A stretch of 64,000 bases of DNA, from positions 124,001 to 188,000 of the forward strand of contig PTFA01000101.1 in NCBI GenBank assembly GCA_003342895.1. Reading direction: 5' to 3'. The DNA is from Casuarius casuarius (Eukaryota; Chordata; Aves; Casuariiformes; Casuariidae). Below are positions 28,510 to 40,500 of this stretch, piece by piece. Each line of letters starts with the position of its first letter. Position 1 is the stretch's first letter. Under the pieces are notes generated by a model. The model ran no database searches and was not told where the DNA came from. It saw only the letters and a list, made by a program, of their open reading frames with translations. Position numbers and translations under genes: made by a program.

Positions 28510-31500
28510 GTGAGGAGGGGGGCGGCTGGGGGCGGTGGGGCTGAGGCTCGGGCTGGGGCTGCCCGCCTCCCTCTGAGACTTTCGTCGCGGCCCGCTCCTG
28601 CGGCTCCGGTCTCTGACCTCCCTGCGGCGGTGCCCGCTGTGCTGCCCCGCCCCGGGCCGGGCCCCGCGCGGCGGCGGCCTCCCCGGCCCCAGGCCTCCCC
28701 CGCCGCGGGCCTGGCACGTAGCCGGCCGGGTGGGCGCCCGCCGCCGCCGTCCCGCCCCAGCCCCAGCCCGGGGACCCCGGCGGGCCTGGTGCTGGCGTTG
28801 CGCCCGGATGCCCAGCTGGACGGGCGGGAAGGATTTTATGAAAATTTGAGAGAAATGTAATTATTTCAGGTCCTTGAATCAGAAGTCATGGCGATGGAAG
28901 AGCATTTCCGCTAATGAAAGAGCACTGCAGTACACGATAGGAGAGCAGATCCACGGCTTCACCGTCGAGCAGGTGGACAGGGGCTTTGTGCTCGCCTTTC
29001 CTGGGGCGCTTGAATAGATAAAGTACCTTTTGCCTTGGTGGGAAAGTTTATGCGAGAAAATCAGTAGAAGTCTACACACCGTGTAAATATTTACACAGAT
29101 TCTGCAGGCGGTCAGTCAGTTCAAAACAATATAGTAGTTGCTTGTAGTTATCTGTCTTCCAGCAAATTCAAGCAAGTTGCCTGTAGTTATTCTTCTTCTA
29201 GGAAGATTAATGCATGTTCTTAAAGGGTGTTAATTCTTCCAGAGTAAATGACACACCATAGGAGTTTGTGCATCTGCTATAGATGAGGAGTGTTCAGTCT
29301 TCTTAAAAGCACGGACGGATAGTTGAACCATGTGCTGTTTTCTGCTAAGCTGCTTTTAATAGGTTTGTTAAGAACCTGCAGTGGGAATTACATGTGGAGT
29401 TTCTTTACTTTTCGGAAGAAAGAAAGCAGAAGCAGAAAGCTCAGGAAACTTGGAAAAAAGATTACTAGTGACAGAGCTAGTAATAGACAGAGCTTGTTTT
29501 TCCTTTCTGCTGCCCTAATGCTGATACTTGAATATGTGCATTCTCTTTGAATTTGTGATCAAACTCTTCTGGTCCCGTTATCTGTAACAGAAGAGTACCG
29601 TTTTCTGGTTATAGTGTATTTTTTTTAACTGTTACTTATTTTCCACTTATACAGAATGTTCTGTTTGCACAAAACATAGGAACAAAGAACTTATTTAATA
29701 CTGTGTATGGCCTCATTTTGTACAGGAAAGGCAAACTGATTATTGTCGTATCATTTTTAGTTTATATGACCTAGTAGCAGTCATGTTGTAATACAGCTGT
29801 TTTCTTCTAATGCAGGTGACAGCTGTTCCTGAGCTGTTCCTGACTGCAGTGAAGCTTAGTCATGATAATACAGGAGCTAGATATTTACATGTGGCTCGAG
29901 AGGACTCCAATAATCTCTTCAGGTAAAACATTAATATGTGTATAGCACATTCCATCTCAGCATTAACTTGTGGCTTCTAAATTGTAATCCAGATTCATAA
30001 CAGGGTTTTTTTGTGTTATCAAAGACAGAGTACTTACTTAGTAGAACTTGCATAGCATAATTCAGGTTGGAAGAGATATCGTGAGGTCTCTTGTTCAAAT
30101 TGCTGCTCAAAACAAGGTCAACACTGAATTCCGATGAGATTGCTTAGAGACTTATTCAGTCAGCCCTTGAAAACTTCCAAAGACAGAGATTCTACAACCT
30201 CTCTGGGCAACCTGTCCCCAGTGCTTGTCTGTCCATATGGTGATTTGTCCATATGGTGATTTTTTTTTCTTTAATGTCAAGTTAGAAACCTCCCTTGCTT
30301 CAGTCTGTGACCATTGGCTCTTGTCCTTCCATCATGTATGTCCATGCAAAGAGCTCATCTCCATCCATAACCTCCTTTTAGGTACTGAAAGGCAGCTCCT
30401 GGATCCCCCTATGGCTTTTCTTCTCCAGGCTAAATAAGCCCAGTTTCCTCAGCCTCTTTTCACAGGACATCTGTTCCAGCCCCTGACCATCCTTATAGTT
30501 CTCCACTGAACTAATTGAAGTTTATCATTGCCTCTCCTGTGTTGGTGGGCCCAAAACTATGCCTTCTGATAAAGTGCCTTATATGGCAAAATGTAAACCT
30601 TTTTTTTTTTTTTTTTTTTTAACCATAGGTCTCCATAAACTTCTTTCTCAGCCTTTTTTGCTATAAAAGAATATCTGGGTTTTTTTTCCAGTTAATGAAC
30701 TGAATAGTAGGAGGAAAAGGATTCTATTTCCCAACAAGGTGTAAATTGGAATGTTGATACTAGCTACTGTTGCAGTTTTATCATCCCTTTAGTTACACAT
30801 GTTGTCTGCTGAGCCATCTCTGATGCTAGTGCTTACTTAAGCACTGAAAAATTCTGCACCATCTCCAAAAATAGAAGTCCTTCTATTAGAAGTGGCTGAG
30901 CACTCAACTTAGAGTCTTTCTTATGAACTTGATAACTCTGCTTCCTGCTATATCTTGTCAGTTACTGGACAGTCATACTGTTCCTGTAAAGCTAAGCTGC
31001 ATATAAGCAGGTGGGCTCACCTCTGGTCCCAAATAAGTGTTTGCTTTCTCTGCTGTCTGTCTTACAGTATACAGTTCCGTACCACTCCAATGGACAGCAC
31101 TGGCATCCCACATATCCTTGAACACACTGTGTTGTGTGGTTCTCAAAAGTATCCTTGCAGAGATCCGTTCTTTAAAATGTTAAACAGATCTCTGTCCACT
31201 TTCATGAATGCATTCACAGGTGAGTACAAAGCAAATAATGCTTTTAAAATGCATGAGACTATTGCAGTAAAGCTTGCTGTTGGATCTCCTTTATTTCCCT
31301 TTGGAAATCCATTAAGTGTGAATGTTGTGACTGAGAGATTAAAAAACTAACCAAATATATCTTGCTTATTTGGCACTTATGGACTATAGTTCCAGTAGAG
31401 GTGGATCTTCATGGTATACAACAAGACATTTGATTATTTACCTGTTTGGCAAAAGAAAGTTTTCATGATAAAATAATTGAATAATTGCAGTGTTAAATTT

Positions 31501-34500
31501 CTGTGTATTCCTCAACAAAAATATGTCAGTTAGTAAGTTTCTTTTCTTCCAGTTACTTATATAGATGAGAGATTAAAAATAAATATATATCACAGACTTT
31601 CTAAAATTCTTATCTATTTTGCATTTATTTATATGCAGCTAGTGATTACACACTCTATCCATTTTCAACACAAAATCCCAAGGATTTTCAGAATCTCCTT
31701 TCAGTGTACTTGGATGCAGCTTTCTTTCCATGCCTGAGGCAACTAGATTTCTGGTAAGATGTCAACAGCTGAGAAATTTGCAAATTTTAAATTAAAAAAA
31801 AAAAAAAAAAACCTCTCCCTCCCCCAAGAAACACTTCCTGTTATTAATTTTCCCAGGCAAGAAGGTTGGAGGTTAGAACATGAGAACCCAACTGATCCTG
31901 AGACACCTCTAGTCTTCAAAGGAGTTGTTTTTAATGAAATGAAAGGGGCATTTGTAAGTTTTGTGGATTTCTGTTTTAACATCTTATACAATGTGAATAA
32001 TTGAAGTGATTTAAGTTGCAGATTAATAATGGCATTATTGCACCAGAGATTCCCATTCCTCCTTTGTGAAATTTAAGTTTTAAGTAAAGTCAGTGAGCTA
32101 TTGCACAGTTATTCTTTATGTTAGCCTGTTGGAAAGTTTCTTTACATATGAAAGAGCAGCTTGTTAATGGGTGTTATTGTAGGGCTTTTCTTGAAAATTG
32201 ATGTGATAACATAGCAAGTTTTATAAAAGTAGTTGGGGACTACAGAAAAAATGCTAATGCAAGGCAGAGTTGTTATGTAAATTAGAATTCTAAGGTCTTA
32301 TTATTGAGTACTTTTTAATTTTAAAATGTATTTTTGTCACTTTTACTGAAACATGGTGTTTTTTTCTTAAGACAGATAATGAGAGACTATTCGCACAGCA
32401 CCTGCAGAATAAACTCCTTCCTGACCACACTTACGGTGTAATATCTGGTGGAGATCCATTAAGTATTCCTGATCTTACATGGGAGCAGCTTAAACAGTTC
32501 CATGCCACACATTATCATCCAAGCAATTCAAGGTATCTGAAATCCATGAGTGACCTGACTTGTAGGGTATATAATGAGTTACCACTGTGTTCATATTTCT
32601 GTGGGGGGAAAAACGGAAATACTCACAGTATTTCCATACATGTGCCCAGCAATGTAGATGTCCTGTACCTTCCAATAGCTAGCACACCATCAGATCAAGG
32701 AAGCTGTTTTAGGGAGAGAAGCACAGAGTGAACTGGAAGCAGAGGCTACTGAAAAGTAGCTGGCTGATGGAAGAGAGTTTCTAGAGCACATGTGCCTGCT
32801 TGATTATAAGGATTTGAATTTCTTTGGTGCTTTTTTTTCCTTGTTTGTTTACAGATCATTCACCATGAACTCACATGGGTGAGGCAAATAGAGCAAATAT
32901 GTAAGTGTTTAGCGATAACATTAAGAAGATATGGTAAAAGTAGTGCAAATGACTCTAGGGGTTCCTATCCTCCTTCAAGTCAGTCCAGATTAAAGTTCCA
33001 AAAAATAGTTAAAAATTAGTGGCTCTTCCGTCACTCCTTAGTCACATGTTAGTGTATTGAATTCTAAATAATGGATATTCATTTTAGTCAAGTACTAGCC
33101 ATGTTGGTACTGATAAGGTCTTTAAGTCAAATTCAAAAGTGACATGAAGGGAAATATGCAGTATTATTGTTTCTTCTGTACTAATTTTGTGGTCAGTCTG
33201 ATTAGCTCGTTGATGGAAAATCAGTTTTGGTCGTGATGATGACTTTACCATCCTTTGTTTCTCTCATCATTCTAAGTATTCTAACATACCTGAGTTTAGA
33301 TTTTAATCAAGGAATATCATTTACCTAAGAGTTGCCTCATGCTTGTGTTTAATCCACTGGAAATCAGCAATGTTTCTGGTAGGTATGGATGTCTACTTTG
33401 GTAGACTGACCTGCAAAACCTAGTTATGTTTTATAGATGAGTTGAGACATAGATTGTTGTGTTGCCTACATTACATAAGAGGATCATAAGAATCTTATTT
33501 GCCTGCTCAACCTGGGATTCTGACTTCAAATACTTTTTTTTTTTTTCTTAGAATATTGTATAATGCTGCAACAAACTGAATTCTAGGGGTGCTTTTTATT
33601 TAAAAACATAAAACAGGAGATGAAAAATGATACAGAATTTTATTTCAGATACCCCTTAAATATTTCTGTGGATTTTGTGTGTGTGGAAACTGTGATGTGT
33701 CTTGAATCTAGGGGCTTGTGAAACATGTTCACTTCTAGATGTAACTAAATCACTGGAAATGATATGATGTTCAGAATATAAATGTAACTAAAATCTAAAG
33801 CTCAGAATCTAAAAACTCAAAATCTAAAACTTAATTCCCAACTTTCATTTAAAATGCAGGTTTTTCACTTATGGTAATTTTCCACTGGAGAAACATTTGA
33901 AACAAATTCATGAGGAAGTGCTGGTAAAATTTCAAAGAATTGAATCAAATACTGATATCCCAAAACAGAAACTCTGGGAAAATCCTGTAAGTAAAAGTAT
34001 AAACAAAAAAAAAAAGTGCACATCCAATCGTGCAATTGCAGCAACTAAGTATAGCAGGTTCTAATATTTTAGTCCAGTGCGCTGGGGTAATTTTGTTTGT
34101 TTAGATGTGTGTTTGTGTGACATGATTTCTCTTTTTTTTTTCTTTTTTTTTTTTCTTGGTTAAAGGTGTGGGGTGAAAAACTGTTTGTTTTGAGTTTCAC
34201 TACTACAGTGATTGCATGTAGTCGGGCTTGTTTTATCCTTACTTTCAGTTTTCAAGTCCCTTAGCACCTGGAGAACTGAAGTGTTGTTGTAAAGCATCTA
34301 GAGCTACCAATATAAATACTGATAATCAGGAGGTACCAGTGATGTACCTAAACCTTCAGGCATTGGTGTCAAAATACTGTTTCAGGTTCTGTGGTTTCTT
34401 TTGGTTTGTGGGTTTTTTTTTTCTTTTTTTTTCTTTTTTTTCCCCTCCCTGGCTTGTCCATAATCTTGAGCTTTTCTTTTAAACCCAATTCTGAATGTAG

Positions 34501-37500
34501 GCAGACTTTCTTAATTCTCTCCTCTTGTAAAAATGGTAATACCAGTCATCTTTCAAGAGATACTAAGTAAACATGTTGTTTTGTGAATTTAGTCATAGAT
34601 ATTGAATTTACTCGTGAGTATCTGTAAAACTCTTTGAAGTCTTTGGAAGGAAGATGTTATAAAGATGCAAACAGGTTTTTTTGTTATTTGTAGCTTCTGC
34701 TTTGAGTTTAGTCTATATCATATGCATTAATTACACATTACAGAGAGAACACTGCATAAAATGTGGCTTAGACTCGTTTGCTGCAGATCCTTCCAAGCAG
34801 ACAACTGTCAGTGTCAGCTACTTGTTGACAGAGTAAGTGTATCAAAATGAAATTCTGAACTAAAGGCTCATGTTAGAACTTTAAGCAAGATTTTTTTTCT
34901 TTCATTAAAAAAATCCTTTTTCCTAAACATGATCTTTAAGTTAAATAATGCCATGGGACAACTAGAAAAATCCTTCTTATATTAAATGAAAATTTAAGTA
35001 CTAATTAGTATTTTTCCTGTCTTTCTTTTTAGCAGATAGAAATAAGGAAAAGTGCCACTGTCTTACAGAAATGCTCAGTGGATAGGCTCTGGGGAACATT
35101 GGCTGCCTTGTGCAAGCTCTTCTGTATGACCCTACTAACTTCATCTATGCTCAGAGCCTGATTTGACTTGTAGACCTTTACTGCTGGTTATAATGAATGA
35201 AGGACCAAGAGCTCTCTTAGTTCCCAGAGTCTGGGGGCAGTGTGCATAGCTGACAATTATTCCTTCCTTACCCCTCCTAAATTCTTTTACAGAAGTAAGT
35301 CTTCTGAAAAGAACTCAGTGATATTGGGTATCCCATATTTGTAGCTTAATGGTGTATGAATATAAGGCTATAAGACCTATTAATTTTTCTTCAGTATTAC
35401 AGATACTTTTGAAACCTTCACACTAAGCCTGTTGTCTTCCCTGTTGGTTGATGGGCCTAATTCTCCTTTCTATAAAGCCTTAATTGAGTCTGGTGTTGGT
35501 ACAGACTTTTCTCCTGATGTTGGGTAAGTATCACAATTTATCACTTCACTTCATCACTATGAGAAATATTGCTAAAATTTAATTTAGAAAAGTTATAAAC
35601 CAATAACAAGTTGGGAAAAGTCATCTCTTATACAAGCAGCTAATGCTGAAAGACTCTTACTGTAATTTTAAAATATATTAGAGTTTGTACTGATGAATTA
35701 TAAAGCATCTTCAAGTGTACCTTTTGGCTTGTCAAAATATGTGATAGAAGTTGTATTTGGTTAGAGTAACTTGTATTGTTTAATGCTCATCAACAAGAAA
35801 AATACGTACATAACATGATATACCTTCAGTATCCTAATTTACTGAGGTGGGGGTTCATCTTGCGTGTTTTATCATCACTCAAGAAGAGCTAGCAAACTAG
35901 CTTTGATATTCTTCTATTTACTGTGTTACTTTTGCTTTTTTTGCTTTAGTCCTGTGATTTAGTAGTAGGCAGGTTTGGCACAGATGTACTCTTGTATGAT
36001 TAGGTGCCATCAGCTTGCCATAGCCACAATATAAAAGTATGTGTCTGCCAACATTTACTTACTCAACCTGTAGCTTGTACTACTAGTCTTCTGAACTAGC
36101 TCTGCATGGCAGACGGGGTGGGATTCTTCTTGCCTAACAGGCATCCGTGTGGTAGATGCTGTTGTCTCAGTTGCTCACCACAGATTCCCCTTATTGTCAT
36201 CAAAGAGGAAGGCATTTTTAGAGCATGATTCTTTTGACTGATTTAGACTTTAGGATGACAAAAATCATGCCTCTGTCTCCACTGAGTAGCTCAGATGTTT
36301 GTGTGGGATACCTAAACATACGTTCGTGTGGGATATTTAAACATACTCATCTAGTACCATTTTAATGCCCTAAAGCCAATGCTCTACCTGGCTCGAACTG
36401 TCACGTGAAGGCATGGGTCTCCTGTGAGTGCAGTGTCATGCATGCCACTGCTATGCAGATGTTTTGAGTATCACGGGGTCTGGTACTAGATACCTGTGTT
36501 TAGACACCAAAGGTGTGATTCAGTGTCTGTTTTTTCAGCTAAGCCCTTTCTATTGTAACTGTGTTAATCCGGTGTGGAACCATAGAGCAGTGTTGCTTTT
36601 GGCGTGCCTTAGTCACTGTGCTGACAAATCAAATCTAGAAGAATAGCTGAGTCCAGAGATCAGTATGCCAGTTTTTTCCACCCGAGTGTGCCATTGAATC
36701 CTCTCTCTGGTCTTTAGGCATGGAGTAGTGGGTGTTTAGAGTTGATGAATACCTATTGCTTTTCACTTTGTTGCCTTTGATTCGAACTGCTAAGCGTTTC
36801 TTATTTCTACAAGTGTGAATTTATGTCTCTAAAATGTTCTTATGGTTTACTGTGCCTAACAGCTTAGATTTTCATATTTTTACATTTTTTAACTAATATT
36901 GACAATAACAGCAACAAACAGAACACTTCACCTTCACCACTTGCTTTACAAAGACAGCAGTCTTGCTGTAAAAGGACTAATTTGAAATACTGTTCACTCA
37001 CTAGCATTAGTAGAATGTATGTGTTTGGCTTTACAGCCAGCTTAAATTTTCATCTTAACTAAAGAGACTGTTTTTTTACCTGAAAATACTTACAGAGGAA
37101 TTGAAAAATGAACAAAAAAGGCACAGCTTTGATTCTGTAATTGTTTTTCCTTCTCTGATATCAGCTATGCCATATGCTTTCTTAACAGTGTGCTACTACT
37201 ACAGAAACTGAACAAAAAATTATTTTAAATTCTATTTCTTGCCTCTTTGGTAATTATTTTTCTTCTTTCTTCCTGTCTAGCTTTTAAAATCCTGTGTGTA
37301 TGTATGTGGAAGTGATTTTTCTTTTTTTTTTTCTCTCCCCTTTTCTGCCTTTGCTGGCAGGCTTCATGCTTAAGTTGTAATAGTTGTCACTGAATTGAAT
37401 ATGTTTTATTCTAGGTTTAATGGCTCAACAAGAGAAGCTTATTTCAGTGTGGGTCTACAGGGTATTGCTGAGAGAGATGTTGATACTGTGAAACAGATTA

Positions 37501-40500
37501 TTGCTAGAACAGTTGATGAAGTTATTGCGTGAGTAATGTTAAAATTTTCAGAATATTGTAGCTGTTCCTTCCTGCTTTAAGAATTTAGTTATATAAAAAA
37601 CTGCACCAAAGAAGTAGTTTTAAGAGTATTGAACAATAAAACTGCTACAGAACAATAAAAAAACTGCTATTTTCTCTGTTGTAGTTTACTCATCAGCATA
37701 ACATTCAGGCGTTTAATATTAGTGCTGTTCCGCTAAATGACACAGCATAATAAGCTTATATCAATTTTAATTCACTGTGGAAGATATTACGTTCTTTTTC
37801 TTGCTTTATTAACGTTATAATTCATTTTCATAGCTTCACTGAGAGTGATTAGTGTTAATGGATATGATTTCCTTCTCTCCTCACCCCTTCCCAAAGGAAA
37901 GGATTTGAAGAAGATAGGATTGAAGCTCTACTTCACAAAATTGAAATCCAGCTGAAGCATCAGTCTACAAGTTTTGGACTTGCCCTGACATCTGTAAGTC
38001 TGCATGTGTGCAGACACATGTGATGGTATTTCCCATATCTTCCCAAGATACCATTTTGCAGACTTTTCAGATACAAATTTTTCACCAAAGAGCTTTTCCT
38101 TTGTTGTCCCGTGTATATCTTTTTTACTTGTTTTCAGTAGCCTTCCAGCTATGACTGCACTTCATGCTGTATGACTGTATCAGGCAGTGAGCCATTTACC
38201 TTTCTCTGAATAGTAGCTTTGATTTCAGTAGAACTGCTTACTCTGTGAGGGAGTAATACTGTATTGGCTCCTGGGATCGTATGTTTCGACCAGGGGTCTA
38301 TATACTTGTAAATACAAAATAGAAAAACTGTTTTTCTCTTTAATTTAATTGTGCTGTTATAACTAAATTGCAAGATTCACACATGAAAATTTAATCTTTG
38401 GCTTAAAATTTTGCTACCAAAGCTATTACACAAAGGGGTTTCCATAGCAGAATGTGATGTCTGCGAGTCCGTGTAAATTTGAGAACCAGTGAGTTGTAGT
38501 ATTTACAGTTGGTTTGGAAGTTGAGACTTCCTGCTGTCTCCTGGTTTCCCATACCTTCTGTTTTTTTTCTGAACTGCACCAACTTCATTCATTTAATCTC
38601 CTACCTCTCCCTTGCATTCTATCTCACAAGTGTTGCATCTTCTCCAGGAATACTCCTCCTCCCCTTTGACTATGGGAAGTTAGGTACAGAAGCAGATCCC
38701 TGGATTGCCGTGAATCTTGTCAGTGGGAGAACAGCATCAAAAGTTGTTTCAGATCAGATAGCTTTACAGCGAAATAAACAAATTGTGGGTATTTAATTTA
38801 CTGATGTGTTTCATAGTAGGATCTGGCAACATGTGCCTGACTTTGGTAAGAAGTACTTTCTAGCATGTCTTCAAAAGGTGTGAATACTTCCGTCTGAAAT
38901 ATTTGTGCAATTATTTTCTCTGTCGATTTCTAAGACTCAAAGTTGATTCAAGTATTAGGATTTAATTCTGGAACAGAATCTTCTTAAGATCCTTGCTTTA
39001 AAAGCTCACAAGGTCATGTAACATTTGGCGTTAATCCCTCCATAGAGAAGAATTTTCAGTTCACTTGCCAGAGGTCATGTTTTAGAGACAGACCTAGAAA
39101 AGAGGGTGGAAGGGACCTAGTTATAACTAAAATAATGGGTGATAGATGACAGTCTCTGTAATCTAAAATGTCCTGTGGTGAAGATTCTCTAATTTCCATG
39201 CTGTATTCTAGTGCTTTGCTAGCCTTACCATTTGGAGGACTTTGCTCTGTGTGATTTAGTTGTTTAAAATTCGGATAGGAGAAATCAAACTAATCAGCTT
39301 TTCTTTGTACCCCATAGGTTTCCATTTGTTTCTAAAGTGATTAAAACAGCAGAAGTTATGTTCTAGGATCATGGTCTCTGACAGCTTGCTTAGTTTTTTT
39401 TCTATACAACTGTTAAAAAAAACAAACAGCCTCTCCCTCCCTATGCCAGAGCCTCCCCTTTTCTCTTCCAGTGCTTAATTTTTCAGATAGGTTCTTTTCT
39501 GTGAAGATCTTAGTGAGAATCAGCACTGAGTTGTTATAATGACACAGTAAAAGCCTTAAGTAGGGAGTGACTATCTTTATTTCAAGAGAATTAACTTGAG
39601 CTTATTTTAAGAAAATAGTATTCTTTAAACATACCAGGGAATTTTCACAAAAATAATAGAAATTACTGAAAAAGTTTGATAGGTTTATGATACCTACTTG
39701 TTGTTAAAGAGACATGAAAAGATGGTTTTGGCACTTCTCAGACATTTGTTTTCTATGTGCTTTTAAGGGCTGTTTCTTTCAAATATCTTGGGATTGTTTT
39801 GTTTTGTTTTTTTCACCATTCAAACAAAACAGAAATAAGGAGAAGGCTTTAATAACTAGCTGTGTGATGTGTTTGGAGAACTTTCAGTAGCATCTTGCAG
39901 CAATTCATGTGAGCGAGCTTAATAGTCTCAAACTCTAAAGAATAAAAATCTTTCCAAAAGAAAAAAGAAATATTCCCTGGGAATATTTCTCATTATCCAA
40001 TATCTTCTTTCTACAATGTCCCATCTATATTACATGCTTAAGTTTCCTTATTATAAATCACTTCAACTGACTGACAGAATAACATAAATGAGTAGAATGT
40101 AATACTACTGTACTGCTTTGTTTCCAACTCCTGTTTCTGTCTTCCTTCTTTACTGGGTTGATAAATGGATTTATTTTAAATGAGGGAAGGAGAATTTTAT
40201 GGTAGAGTTCCAGAATAGGCACAAACACACACACGAAAAGGAAAAAAAAATAGTGAACTACTCATTAGGTATTACATGTTTGTCTTACATTAAACTATAA
40301 ATAATAAGGTGGTTTTGGACCACAGATGCTGCTAATTATATATGTGCATATAGATTGTCCTGCTTACCTGATTATTCTTGCCCATTCAGTATATAGCATC
40401 CTGCTGGAATCAAGATGGGGATCCAGTGGAGCTTCTGAAGATTGCAGATAAAGTCGCTCAGTTCAGGCAGTGCCTAAAAGAGAATCCCAGATTTCTTCAG

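Larger units (their letters stand above)
28150..28830. promoter_or_regulatory. PITRM1: CpG island promoter of PITRM1
   Basis: GC and CpG density rise abruptly at about 28150 and fall at about 28830, spanning the PITRM1 start codon, exon 1 and nearly all of intron 1. Several GGGCGG boxes (Sp1-type) are visible at 28361-28366, 28487-28492, 28520-28525 and 28530-28535. No TATA box stands out, as expected of a housekeeping, dispersed-start CpG promoter. A YY1 motif and an NRF1-like motif lie inside and are listed separately. The transcription start itself cannot be fixed from sequence. Long open frames on both strands here are a by-product of GC-rich composition. Confidence 0.85.
29923..31067. 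other. PITRM1: PITRM1 intron 3
   Basis: Carries the CR1 fragment (about 30055-30560), its internal 16-bp duplication and a T21 run at 30600-30620. Nothing else is recognised. Confidence 0.85.

Noticed and set aside
28465..28860. 131-codon Pro/Arg/Ala-rich frame overlapping exon 1 and intron 1
   Set aside because: It starts at GTG rather than ATG, is in a different frame from PITRM1 exon 1, crosses the intron, and its composition follows the CpG island.
33231..33297. C/D-box snoRNA-like arrangement in intron 7 (GTGATGA ... CTGA about 55 nt later)
   Set aside because: The flanking bases do not form the required terminal stem and no convincing C'/D' pair is present.
38509..38796. 95-codon + strand frame in intron 12 behind a pyrimidine tract and a TCTCCAG acceptor-like site
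   Set aside because: The conserved PITRM1 protein continues directly from exon 12 to exon 13 in phase 0. The frame has no similarity to the family and no good donor in a matching phase.
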